The notes below the pieces were generated by a model. The model was not told where the DNA came from. It saw nothing but the letters and a program-made list of their open reading frames with translations, and made no database searches. The translations under genes were made by a program, and so were the position numbers. This document shows positions 1 to 9,247 of a DNA stretch of 57,947 nucleotides, in pieces. Source of the DNA: an uncultured Marinoscillum sp. (GTDB lineage Bacteria; Bacteroidota; Bacteroidia; Cytophagales; MED-G16); assembly GCA_902529805.1 (NCBI GenBank), contig CABZXU010000009.1, forward strand, positions 1 to 57,947, read 5' to 3'. The number at the start of each line of letters is the position of its first letter. Positions within the stretch are counted from its first letter, which is position 1.

Positions 1-1418
<1,418 letters not shown>

Positions 1419-1440
1419 TAAAATTTAGCATTCAAATATT

Positions 1441-1686
1441 ATGCATCTAGAAATATTATCGCCTGAAAATAAAATTTTTGAAGGTGAAGTAAATTCTGTA
1501 ATTTTTCCTGGATCTAATGGTAAATTTCAAATATTAAACAATCACGCTCCTCTAATAAGTTTTTTAAATAAAGGTGAAATTATTTATGATAAAAATAATA
1601 AAACCGAAAAATTATTAATTTCAGGTGGTGTTGTAGAAATAATAAAAAATAAAGTTAGTGCTCTTATAGAGGTAATACCTAGTTAA
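1441..1686 (+). CDS. atpC: F-type ATP synthase subunit epsilon, short form
   Basis: Central-stalk subunit of F1. At 81 residues it covers only the N-terminal beta-sandwich domain (LEILSPENKIFEGEV, FPGSNGKFQILNNHAPL, ISGGVVEI) and lacks the two-helix C-terminal domain that makes up the rest of the ~135-residue proteins of proteobacteria. Short epsilons are common in Bacteroidota, so this is probably complete rather than truncated. The missing helices are the part that inhibits ATP hydrolysis in other bacteria, so that form of control is inferred to be absent. It is co-transcribed with atpD. Confidence 0.93.
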   Translation: MHLEILSPENKIFEGEVNSVIFPGSNGKFQILNNHAPLISFLNKGEIIYDKNNKTEKLLISGGVVEIIKNKVSALIEVIPS

Positions 1687-1692
1687 TAGGTT

Positions 1693-1711
1693 ATATGACA
1701 AAGTGTCATAT
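1693..1711. promoter_or_regulatory. perfect 8-bp-arm palindrome upstream of dnaK
   Basis: The sequence ATATGACA-AAG-TGTCATAT is a perfect inverted repeat with 8-bp arms and a 3-bp centre. It ends 9 bp before the -24 element of the sigma-54-type promoter of dnaK. It is too short-looped and lacks a following T-run, so an operator (activator or repressor dimer site) is more likely than an intrinsic terminator for atpDC. No regulator can be named from the sequence. Confidence 0.5.
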
Positions 1712-1719
1712 TAATAATC

Positions 1720-1735
1720 TGGCATAATAGTTGCA
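1720..1735 (+). promoter_or_regulatory. sigma-54 (-24/-12) promoter of dnaK
   Basis: TGGCATAATAGTTGCA matches the established sigma-54 consensus TGGCACG-N4-TTGCW with the invariant GG (1721-1722) and GC (1733-1734) at the correct 10-bp spacing. Predicted transcription would begin near 1745, giving a ~22-nt leader before the dnaK ATG at 1768. The rpoN gene lies 4 kb away in this same window. It is the only site with this pattern that I found when reading the intergenic regions of the window. Confidence 0.65.
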
Positions 1736-1767
1736 TAATTAAAGATGAAATTAAAAATTTATTAATT

Positions 1768-3723
1768 ATGGCTAAAATTATAGGAATCGATTTAGGAACT
1801 ACAAATTCATGCGTTTCTGTTATGGAAGGAAATGAACCAGTAGTTATACCAAATAGTGAAGGAAAGAGAACTACTCCCTCAATAGTTGCTTTTTTGGAAA
1901 AAGGTAAAGGAGATAGAAAAATTGGTGATCCAGCCAAAAGACAAGCTATAACTAATCCAGAAAACACTATAAGTTCTATTAAAAGATTTATGGGTAAAAA
2001 ATATTCTGAAATAAATAAAGAAATTACAAATTTATCTTATAAGGTTGAAAAAGGAAGTAATGATACAGTAAGAATAAATGTTGAATCAAGAAAATATACA
2101 CCCCAAGAAATATCTGCTATGATTTTACAAAAAATGAAATCAACGGCAGAAGATTACCTTGGAAGTGAAGTAAAAGAAGCAGTAATTACAGTCCCTGCAT
2201 ATTTTAATGACTCTGAAAGACAAGCTACTAAGGAAGCTGGAACTATTGCAGGCTTAGATGTCAAAAGAATTATCAATGAACCAACTGCAGCTGCATTAGC
2301 ATATGGATTAGATAAAAAAAATAAAGATGTAAAAATAGCTGTTTTTGACCTTGGTGGTGGAACATTTGATATTTCAATTTTAGAACTAGGGGATGGTGTT
2401 TTTGAAGTAAAATCTACCAACGGAGATGTGCATCTAGGTGGAGATGATTTTGATAATATAATTATAGATTGGCTCGCAGATGAGTTTAAAAAAGATGAAG
2501 GTATAGACTTAAAGAAAGATCCTATGGCTTTACAAAGGCTGAAAGAAGGTGCAGAAAAAGCAAAGATAGAACTTTCAAGTTCAACATCTACTGAAATAAA
2601 TTTACCATATATTATGCCAGTAGACGGCGTACCTAAACATTTAGTAAAAACTCTATCAAGAGCAAAATTCGAACAGTTTTCAGATCAATTAATACAAAGA
2701 ACATTGGAGCCTTGTAAAAAAGCACTTAAAGATGCTAAATTGGATGCTAGTGGTATTGATGAAATAATTTTAGTTGGAGGATCAACCAGAATACCAAAAA
2801 TACAAGAAGAAGTATCTAAGTTTTTTGGTAAAAAACCATCAAAAGGAGTAAACCCCGATGAAGTTGTTGCGGTTGGTGCAGCTATACAAGGTGGTGTTTT
2901 AACTGGAGAGGTTAAAGATGTTTTACTTTTAGATGTAACTCCACTGTCACTCGGAATAGAAACTCTTGGAGGGGTATTCACAAAACTAATTGAATCCAAC
3001 ACTACCATTCCTACTAAAAAGTCAGAATCATTTTCAACTGCTGCTGATAATCAACCTGCTGTTGAAATTCATGTTCTACAAGGAGAAAGACCAATGGCTA
3101 AAGATAATAAAACTATTGGTAGGTTTCACCTAGAAGGAATTCCACCTGCACCAAGAGGTGTTCCACAAGTAGAAGTTAAATTTGATATTGATGCAAACGG
3201 TATATTAAATGTTTCTGCAAAAGATAAGGGTACAGGAAAAGAACAAAAAATTAGAATAGAAGCTTCTTCTGGACTAACTGAAGAAGAAATTGAAAAAATG
3301 AAAAATGAAGCTAAAGCAAATGAGGAGTCTGATAAAAAAGAAAGAGAGAAAATTGATAAAATAAATAGTGCTGATGGTTTAATATTCCAAACTGAAAAAC
3401 AGTTAAAAGAATTTGGTGATAAATTATCTAAAGAAAATAAATCAAATATTGAAAGCTCTTTAGCAAAATTAAAAGAGGCTCATAAGAGTGAAAATTTAGA
3501 AGAAATTGATAAATGTATTGAAACTTTAAATAAGTCTTGGGAAGCAGCTAGTCAAGAAATGTACAAGGCTTCTCAGGAACAACAACAAGGCCAAGAACAA
3601 GGAAATCCTAAAACTGAACCTAAAAGTAGTAAAAAATCTTCCTCAAAAAATAAGAAAGATGACATTGCAGATGTAGACTTCGAAGAAGTAAAAGAAGATA
3701 AAAAAGAAGATAAAAAGAAATAG
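1768..3723 (+). CDS. dnaK: Hsp70 chaperone DnaK
   Basis: ATP-dependent cytoplasmic chaperone that binds exposed hydrophobic segments with DnaJ and GrpE. At 651 residues it is full length. The nucleotide-binding domain shows [10 protein letters not shown] near residue 5, the phosphate-2 loop FDLGGGTFD near 195, and [10 protein letters not shown] near 340. The linker [15 protein letters not shown] leads into the substrate domain (to ~510) and the helical lid. The tail has a Gln/Ser/Lys-rich stretch and ends DVDFEEVK plus a Lys/Asp/Glu extension of about nine residues. No grpE or dnaJ is adjacent. Upstream lie a palindrome and a sigma-54-type promoter, so transcription may be activator-dependent rather than under a standard heat-shock promoter. 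Confidence 0.98.
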   Translation: MAKIIGIDLGTTNSCVSVMEGNEPVVIPNSEGKRTTPSIVAFLEKGKGDRKIGDPAKRQAITNPENTISSIKRFMGKKYSEINKEITNLSYKVEKGSNDTVRINVESRKYTPQEISAMILQKMKSTAEDYLGSEVKEAVITVPAYFNDSERQATKEAGTIAGLDVKRIINEPTAAALAYGLDKKNKDVKIAVFDLGGGTFDISILELGDGVFEVKSTNGDVHLGGDDFDNIIIDWLADEFKKDEGIDLKKDPMALQRLKEGAEKAKIELSSSTSTEINLPYIMPVDGVPKHLVKTLSRAKFEQFSDQLIQRTLEPCKKALKDAKLDASGIDEIILVGGSTRIPKIQEEVSKFFGKKPSKGVNPDEVVAVGAAIQGGVLTGEVKDVLLLDVTPLSLGIETLGGVFTKLIESNTTIPTKKSESFSTAADNQPAVEIHVLQGERPMAKDNKTIGRFHLEGIPPAPRGVPQVEVKFDIDANGILNVSAKDKGTGKEQKIRIEASSGLTEEEIEKMKNEAKANEESDKKEREKIDKINSADGLIFQTEKQLKEFGDKLSKENKSNIESSLAKLKEAHKSENLEEIDKCIETLNKSWEAASQEMYKASQEQQQGQEQGNPKTEPKSSKKSSSKNKKDDIADVDFEEVKEDKKEDKKK

Positions 3724-3745
3724 TTAAGACTACTTAATTCTTTTT
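3722..3745 (+). terminator. possible intrinsic terminator after dnaK
   Basis: AGTTAAG and CTTAATT pair around a 4-nt loop (ACTA) immediately after the dnaK stop, followed by CTTTTT. The stem is AT-rich and includes one G-T pair, so it is weak. It overlaps the end of the convergent lipoprotein gene and could serve both directions poorly. Confidence 0.35.
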
Positions 3746-4123
3746 ACCAGTCCACGTACCTTCAACAGAATTTCCATTTGGATCTTTACTTTTCCAAGTC
3801 CCAGAAGCATCCTTTTTTTCAAATTTACCAAGCCACTCTCCTCCGTCATTTGTAGTTCCAATTGCAGCAGTTATAGTTCCATCGCTTCCTAATGCACCTG
3901 CAATTTGACTATTTCCTCCACCAGCATTGGATGAAGTAGTAGTTCCAGTCACAACACCAACACCATCATCAGAAGAATAAGTAACAGTAGCCTCCCAAGT
4001 CCCTGAATCTCCTCCCGTATAAGTTCCAGACCATGTCCCTTCAAAAGGTTTCACATCATCTTCTTCACAAGCAAAAAAAAATATTGCTATAACAACCAAA
4101 AATGATAATAATAAATTTTTCAT
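3734..4123 (-). CDS. small Gly/Thr/Ser-rich lipoprotein of unknown function
   Basis: A 129-residue protein I do not recognise as a named family. It begins with a lysine-poor hydrophobic signal and a lipobox ending in Cys19 (IFFFAC), followed by acidic EEDD, so it is probably a lipid-anchored envelope protein. The mature part is built of short beta-strand-like units: GTWSGTYTGGDSGTWEATV near the start, GTTTSS, and GTWKSKDPNG and EGTWTGKKN at the end. The recurring GTW spacing suggests a small beta-barrel or beta-sandwich. It is convergent with dnaK (10 bp between stops) and lies upstream of nothing obvious in its own strand. Confidence 0.7.
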   Translation of the reverse strand: MKNLLLSFLVVIAIFFFACEEDDVKPFEGTWSGTYTGGDSGTWEATVTYSSDDGVGVVTGTTTSSNAGGGNSQIAGALGSDGTITAAIGTTNDGGEWLGKFEKKDASGTWKSKDPNGNSVEGTWTGKKN

Positions 4124-4170
4124 GATTTTATAATAATAAGGTTTATGATGAGGTAAATTAAATTAAAAAG

Positions 4171-5607
4171 TTAAAATTTACAATTCCCTGGACTTCTAGG
4201 AAAAGGAATAACATCTCTAATATTAGTCATTCCTGTAACAAATTGAACTAATCTCTCTAAGCCAAGGCCAAAACCAGAATGAATAACTGTACCAAATTTT
4301 CTGGTTTCCAAATACCACCATAACTGCTTTTCAGAAATATTCATCTCTTTCATTCTTGATAAAAGTTTATCATATCTTTCTTCTCTTTGGGATCCTCCAA
4401 TAATTTCCCCAACTATAGGAAATAAAACATCCATAGCTGCAACAGTCTTATTGTCATCATTTTGACGCATATAAAAAGCTTTTATTTTTTTTGGATAATC
4501 AACAATAATTACGGGTTTCTTAAAATGTTTTTCAACAAGATATCGTTCATGTTCAGACTGAAAATCTATCCCCCATTCATTAACTGGAAAATCAAATTTA
4601 TTTTTTTTATTAGGCTTTGAATTTTTTAATATTTCAAATGCTTCGCTATACTTTAATCTTTCAAAAGTATTATTACAAACAAACTTCAATCTTTCTGTTA
4701 AATTTAAAGATTGCCTTTCTAGCATAGGCTTTTGTTTATCCCTATCTCCTTCTGCTTTTTCTAAAAAAGAAAGATCATCTTTACAATTGTCTAATGTATA
4801 TTTTACTAAATACTTTAACATTTCCTCAGCTAGATCCATATTATCTTTAATATCATAAAAAGCCATTTCTGGTTCAATCATCCAAAATTCAGCTAAATGT
4901 CGTGATGTATTGGAATTTTCAGCTCTAAATGTTGGACCAAAAGTATAAACTTCAGAAAGTCCCAACGCAGCTAATTCAGCATTCAATTGGCCAGAAACAG
5001 TTAGATTAACTTCCTTTCCAAAAAAATCATCTTTATAATTATTTTTGATTTTCTTTTCTATATCTAAAGTAGTAACCTTAAACATTTCTCCTGCACCTTC
5101 AGCATCAGATGAAGTTAAAATAGGAGTATGAATATTTAAAAATCCTTTACTATTAAAAAAATTATGAATAGCATAAATAATAGCATGCCTAATTCTAAAA
5201 ATAGCACCAAAAGTATTTGTTCTAGACCTCAAATGGGATATATCTCTCAAAAATTCAAAAGAATGTTTTTTTGGTTGTAAAGGATATGACTCAGGGTCAG
5301 CAACACCTAATATATAAATTTTATGTGCAATTAATTCAAATGATTGATCCCTACCCTGACTTTTTACAATCTTTCCAATAATAGACAATGAAGTTCCAGT
5401 ATTAATTTTTTCAATTAAATCAATCTCCACCTTTGACAAATCTATTACAACTTGTAAATTCTTAATTGTTGAACCATCATTAACAGATAAGAAAGCTACA
5501 TTTTTACTTTGTCTTTTATTTCTAACCCAACCAGAAATTAATATATCATTAGATTTCTTTGAAGCTTCTACAATATCAATGACTTTATATCTTTTTTCAA
5601 TACCCAT
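4171..5607 (-). CDS. asnS: asparaginyl-tRNA synthetase
   Basis: Charges tRNA-Asn with asparagine in the cytoplasm. The N-terminal OB-fold anticodon-binding domain (residues ~10-105, ISGWVRNKRQSKNVAFLSVNDG) precedes a class II catalytic core with motif 2 FRAENSNTSRHLAEFW and motif 3 GFGLGLERLVQFVTGM followed by RDVIPFPRSPG at the C-terminus. I start it at the ATG at 5607 (MGIEKRYKV), giving 478 residues. A TTG eight codons upstream also keeps the frame open but adds residues not expected in the family. The residues preceding motif 2 are of the AsnRS rather than AspRS type. Confidence 0.95.
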   Translation of the reverse strand: MGIEKRYKVIDIVEASKKSNDILISGWVRNKRQSKNVAFLSVNDGSTIKNLQVVIDLSKVEIDLIEKINTGTSLSIIGKIVKSQGRDQSFELIAHKIYILGVADPESYPLQPKKHSFEFLRDISHLRSRTNTFGAIFRIRHAIIYAIHNFFNSKGFLNIHTPILTSSDAEGAGEMFKVTTLDIEKKIKNNYKDDFFGKEVNLTVSGQLNAELAALGLSEVYTFGPTFRAENSNTSRHLAEFWMIEPEMAFYDIKDNMDLAEEMLKYLVKYTLDNCKDDLSFLEKAEGDRDKQKPMLERQSLNLTERLKFVCNNTFERLKYSEAFEILKNSKPNKKNKFDFPVNEWGIDFQSEHERYLVEKHFKKPVIIVDYPKKIKAFYMRQNDDNKTVAAMDVLFPIVGEIIGGSQREERYDKLLSRMKEMNISEKQLWWYLETRKFGTVIHSGFGLGLERLVQFVTGMTNIRDVIPFPRSPGNCKF

Positions 5608-5677
5608 TTTAAAAATAAATGTTAAAGACAAAAAAACTATATTTTGCTCTTATTTTCAAAGAATCAAGTAATTATAA

Positions 5678-5685
5678 TAAATTTG
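5678..5685 (+). promoter_or_regulatory. TANNTTTG -7 element upstream of rpoN
   Basis: TAAATTTG fits the Bacteroidota -7 consensus and lies 18 bp before the rpoN start codon. A clear TTTG -33 element is missing; TTTC at 5653-5656 is the nearest candidate with a 21-bp spacer. Confidence 0.4.
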
Positions 5686-5703
5686 CTTTAAAAAAAATTT
5701 AAA

Positions 5704-7101
5704 ATGCAAAATCTTAGCATTACCCAAAATTTAAATCAAAAGTTATCACCTCAACAAATTCAGTTTATGAAGCTGCTCCAAGTTTCGTCTTCTAATATAG
5801 AGGGTATAATTAAAAAAGAACTGGAAGCAAACCCAGCTCTAGAAGAAGAAAGTAATGATTTATCGATAGAAAACGAGAGTAATATTGATGACTTCAAACT
5901 AGATCAAGAAAGTTATAAAACAAAGTCTAGTTTCAATTCAGAAAATAAAAATAGCGAAATCCCATTCTCAGTTGGAAGTTCATTAAATGAAAAATTGCTA
6001 GATCAATTGAGTTATTTAAAACTTAATGAAAAAGAACAAATAATCGCTAAACAAATAATTGGAACAATTGATGAAGATGGATATTTAAGAAGAGATATAG
6101 AATCAATCGTTGATGATATTGCTTTTGCTGAAAATTTTGAAGCAGAAATTAAGGAAATAGAAAATATTCTTAAATTAATTCAAAGTTTTGATCCTCCTGG
6201 AATAGGAGCAAGAAATCTAAAGGAATGTTTAGTAATACAATTAAATAATATTGAGAGAAAAAATCAAGAGGAAATTATTGCTTTAAAAATAATTAATGAT
6301 TTCTATGATGATTTTATTAATAAACATTACGATAAAATAATATCAAAATTATATAACACAAATAGAGAAATAATTAAAAAAGGAATTCAAATTATAAAAA
6401 ACTTAAATCCAAAGCCCGGAGGATCTATGGATGAAAGTCAGCATACAGAATACTTAATTCCTGATTTTATTTTAAAAAAAGAAGAAGGTAAGTTTTACGT
6501 AAGTTTAACTCAAAATAATTTACCAAAAATAAAAGTTAGTAAAGATTATATTAGCATGCTTGATGATTTAAAACTTAATAAAAATGAAAACGAGAATAAT
6601 AAAAAGTCATATGACTTTATAAAACAAAAATTAGAATCAGCAAGATGGTTTATAGATGCTTTGGAACAAAGACAAAATACATTAATCAATACCATGAATA
6701 CAATTATTGAATTACAATATGAGTTTTTTAATAATTCTGGAGACAATAACTTTATAAAACCAATGATCTTAAAAGATATAGCTAATATAATAAAAATGGA
6801 TATATCTACAGTAAGTCGTATAGTAAGCACAAAAGTTATTCAAACTGATTTTGGAGTATATCAACTCAAAGATTTTTTTTCAGAAGGTCATATTACTAAA
6901 AATGGAGAAAATATTAGTAACAAAAAAATTAAAAAATTACTACAAAAACTTATAAATGAAGAGGATAAAAGAGAACCTTTATCTGATGAGAAACTTGAAA
7001 AATTATTCCAAGAAAAAGGTTACAATATAGCAAGAAGAACAATTTCTAAATATAGAGAGCAATTAAAAATTGCTGTTTCAAGACTGAGAAAAGAAATCTA
7101 A
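5704..7101 (+). CDS. rpoN: RNA polymerase sigma-54 factor
   Basis: Directs RNA polymerase to -24/-12 promoters that need an AAA+ activator for melting. At 465 residues it has all three regions: the Gln/Leu-rich activator-response region I (residues 1-50, QNLNQKLSPQQIQFMKLLQ), an acidic spacer, the core-binding region with ARNLKECLVIQL and NPKPGG, and the helix-turn-helix segment LKDIANIIKMDISTVSRIVS. The RpoN box ARRTISKYRE sits near residue 443, recognising the -24 GG. It sits between divergent asnS and the convergent barrel protein (4-bp overlap of ends). A matching promoter is found in front of dnaK in the same window. Confidence 0.97.
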   Translation: MQNLSITQNLNQKLSPQQIQFMKLLQVSSSNIEGIIKKELEANPALEEESNDLSIENESNIDDFKLDQESYKTKSSFNSENKNSEIPFSVGSSLNEKLLDQLSYLKLNEKEQIIAKQIIGTIDEDGYLRRDIESIVDDIAFAENFEAEIKEIENILKLIQSFDPPGIGARNLKECLVIQLNNIERKNQEEIIALKIINDFYDDFINKHYDKIISKLYNTNREIIKKGIQIIKNLNPKPGGSMDESQHTEYLIPDFILKKEEGKFYVSLTQNNLPKIKVSKDYISMLDDLKLNKNENENNKKSYDFIKQKLESARWFIDALEQRQNTLINTMNTIIELQYEFFNNSGDNNFIKPMILKDIANIIKMDISTVSRIVSTKVIQTDFGVYQLKDFFSEGHITKNGENISNKKIKKLLQKLINEEDKREPLSDEKLEKLFQEKGYNIARRTISKYREQLKIAVSRLRKEI

Positions 7102-7829
7102 AATAAACTAAATGAAAATCCAGTTTTTAGAAGAATAGGTTTATTTAATATAAATTCCGGATTACTATTGGATTGAAAAAAATCAGATAAAAAATACTTT
7201 ATAAAAAGATTGAAGTTATCATTACCAAAAGTAACTGACGTAGAATATCTATACTTAGCTAAACCAAAATCATTTTTAGATATATTCGCAATTGATTTAT
7301 TATTTTTTGTATATTTTACTTTAGTAAATGACTCTAATCTTAATCCTAAATCAATCCCTATTCCTATAAAAAATCTATTAGTACTATTTTCTTTGTCTCC
7401 AAAATAATATCTAAACTCCAAAGGAACTTCTAATAAAGAATTAACAAGTTTAGTTTTATCTGAATCAATTGATAAGCTATCTATGAAATTTATTTGATTA
7501 TCATCAACATCAAATCTATAATCAATAATTACATTATTTTTAAATGAATAGTTTTCAAATTCAACTCCCAAACCAGTATTAAAAGATAAATTATCAGAAA
7601 GAAAAAAAGGTTTGGAATAATTTAAACCAACTGATCGTGAGGAAAAAACTTTCATTTTCATTGCTTCATTGTTATCAAGTAAAAAATTTAATCCGAGATT
7701 CATTTTAATAAAGCCAGGAAAATCAGTATTTATTATTTTTTTATTTTTATCTACTTTATTCTCTTCTTGCTGAGAAAATAAACTTGAAAAAGAAAAGAAA
7801 AATATAAAAAAGAAAAATAATTTTTTCAT
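7098..7829 (-). CDS. outer-membrane beta-barrel protein, PorT/porin-like
   Basis: A 243-residue protein starting with a strong Sec signal (MKKLFFFFIFFFSFSSLFSQ, cleavage around residue 20). The rest alternates amphipathic beta strands typical of small outer-membrane barrels (GLNYSKPFFLSDNLSFNTGLG, VPLEFRYYFG, RFFIGIGIDLGLRLESF, FNLFIKYFLSDFF) and ends in a terminal phenylalanine, the usual BAM signal. Such proteins are common in Bacteroidota as porin-family or PorT-like proteins of unknown ligand. It ends inside the last codons of rpoN on the opposite strand. A precise function cannot be assigned. Confidence 0.75.
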   Translation of the reverse strand: MKKLFFFFIFFFSFSSLFSQQEENKVDKNKKIINTDFPGFIKMNLGLNFLLDNNEAMKMKVFSSRSVGLNYSKPFFLSDNLSFNTGLGVEFENYSFKNNVIIDYRFDVDDNQINFIDSLSIDSDKTKLVNSLLEVPLEFRYYFGDKENSTNRFFIGIGIDLGLRLESFTKVKYTKNNKSIANISKNDFGLAKYRYSTSVTFGNDNFNLFIKYFLSDFFQSNSNPEFILNKPILLKTGFSFSLF

Positions 7830-7846
7830 GATTAATTATTTGTCTG

Positions 7847-7854
7847 CAAATATA
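7847..7854 (-). promoter_or_regulatory. TANNTTTG -7 element for the barrel protein
   Basis: TATATTTG on the minus strand, 18 bp before the start at 7829, fits the Bacteroidota -7 consensus. No convincing -33 TTTG at the expected distance. Confidence 0.4.
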
Positions 7855-7902
7855 GATTTAATTATATAAAGTCTAATATAATATATATGCTAAATTGATT
7901 GT

Positions 7903-7910
7903 TAAATTTG
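7903..7910 (+). promoter_or_regulatory. TANNTTTG -7 element for tRNA-Arg
   Basis: TAAATTTG on the plus strand, 18 bp before the mature 5' end of the tRNA, fits the Bacteroidota -7 consensus. The upstream spacer is purely AT-rich. Confidence 0.4.
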
Positions 7911-7928
7911 TAGAAGATAGTATCATAT

Positions 7929-8002
7929 GGACTCGTAGCTTAACTGGATAGAGCACCTGGTTACGGCCCAGGAGGTTGGGGGTTCGACTCCCTCCGAGTT
8001 CA
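7929..8002 (+). tRNA. tRNA-Arg (anticodon ACG)
   Basis: A full cloverleaf of 74 nt including the discriminator A. Acceptor arms GGACTCG and CGAGTTC pair with one G-T. The D arm is GCTT-AACTGGATA-GAGC. The anticodon stem CCTGG/CCAGG encloses loop TTACGGC with anticodon ACG (read as ICG, for CGU/CGC/CGA). The T stem is GGGGG/CCCTC with loop TTCGACT. The CCA end is not encoded. It stands alone between the barrel gene and the esterase gene. Confidence 0.95.
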
Positions 8003-8035
8003 CTCTGTTTTGATGGTCTAAATTTTTAAATTTAA

Positions 8036-9160
8036 TTATAAACTATTTGCAAAATTATTAATGTGCATCAACGATGATCTATATATTTTTGGAGTCACTT
8101 TTATAAAAATCATATCTCCAGCGTGAACAGTTCCGTTAATTGTAATACTTGATGCATCAACTCCAGCAATAAGTAATTTTTTATAATATAAAAGACCTTC
8201 ATCTCTCAGAGGATCTAATTCGTTGACAGATATAACATGAGGAGGTAATCCAGTTAAATCTTCAGTTGATGCAAATAATGGCCATGCCAGTGGATTTTTG
8301 CTATCAACACCATCATAAGCTGTTGCCATTACAGCCATATCTTTTACATTTAAAAAATAACCATCGTTTTCTACAAGAGAAGGAAGATTATTAATAGATC
8401 TATGATATTCGTTAGAAATGTAAGGACATTGGGCATAAACTCCATCAATTTGAAAAAGTTTTTTATCTTTTTTTGCTTTTAATGTAGTAGCCAAAGTAAG
8501 ATTACCTCCGCCAGATTCACCAGAAACAATAATTTTTGAAACACCTAATTTTTCTTTATTATCAAACATCCATTGTAAGGCACTACTACAATCATTCAAA
8601 CCAGCAGGAAAAGGATGACTTCCTAATTCTCCAGCTACATTTCGAAACTCAACACCTATAACAACTAGTCCTGTTGATGCTAGATCATCTCTCCATCTAA
8701 TATAATTAGGATTACTTGCTTTTAATATACTCATACCTCCACCATGTATATGAAGAATTCCAGGAATATTTGATATTTGTTTTTCTGGCTTATGTATATA
8801 TAATGTTATTTGATTTCCATCAACTCCATCAATAACTTTTGTAAATCTTTCTAGACCCTCAACCTCTGGAAGCTCTGAATACCAAGATTGAAATATTTCT
8901 TCGTAAAGTGGCTCAAGAGATGTCATATAATCCACTTTCTCTTTTAGAGTTGCTTCTATTGATATTGGAGGATCAGGAGCTAAAGCATCCAAGCCATATT
9001 GAGACATTACTTTTGTTACTGCTGGAATGGCTCTAGAATCATTTTTTAGGCTCATTTCAGGATTGCCTAGTCTTCCAGGCAAGTTGCTTGAGTCCTTTAC
9101 AGAATCTGAACATGAGATAATAAATAATAATAATAATAATAACAGTGATGTTTTTTTCAT
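8036..9160 (-). CDS. alpha/beta-hydrolase esterase, lipoprotein (HSL-like)
   Basis: Probable carboxylesterase of the hormone-sensitive-lipase group, 374 residues. A lipoprotein signal of poly-Leu ends in a lipobox with Cys17 (FIISCSDS), so it should be lipid-anchored in the envelope. The oxyanion-hole motif HIHGGGMS, the nucleophile elbow GESGGGN (Ser), the acid in VNELDPLRDEG and the His in VHAGD complete a catalytic triad. The poly-Leu part of the signal is encoded by six perfect TTA codons (9125-9142). It is followed in the same strand upstream by a serine hydrolase lipoprotein 87 bp away. The substrate is unknown. Confidence 0.85.
   Translation of the reverse strand: MKKTSLLLLLLLFIISCSDSVKDSSNLPGRLGNPEMSLKNDSRAIPAVTKVMSQYGLDALAPDPPISIEATLKEKVDYMTSLEPLYEEIFQSWYSELPEVEGLERFTKVIDGVDGNQITLYIHKPEKQISNIPGILHIHGGGMSILKASNPNYIRWRDDLASTGLVVIGVEFRNVAGELGSHPFPAGLNDCSSALQWMFDNKEKLGVSKIIVSGESGGGNLTLATTLKAKKDKKLFQIDGVYAQCPYISNEYHRSINNLPSLVENDGYFLNVKDMAVMATAYDGVDSKNPLAWPLFASTEDLTGLPPHVISVNELDPLRDEGLLYYKKLLIAGVDASSITINGTVHAGDMIFIKVTPKIYRSSLMHINNFANSL
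9125..9142 (-). repeat. (TTA)6 trinucleotide repeat in a signal peptide
   Basis: Six perfect tandem TTA codons encode consecutive leucines in the lipoprotein signal of the esterase. Slippage would change signal length by whole residues without breaking the frame. Confidence 0.8.
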
Positions 9161-9247
9161 TTTTCTGATTTTAAATTAAAAAATTAAATATTTTTTATAA
9201 AGTAAAATATAACCTTTCATATTTTCTAAGATTTATTTTAAAAATTT

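Noticed and set aside
1693-1711. Palindrome upstream of dnaK read as an intrinsic terminator of atpDC
   Set aside because: The loop is only 3 nt and no T-run follows; the sequence continues into TAATAATCTGGC.
5607-5631. TTG at 5631 as the asnS start
   Set aside because: The ATG at 5607 gives the expected N-terminus; the extra eight residues are hydrophobic filler.
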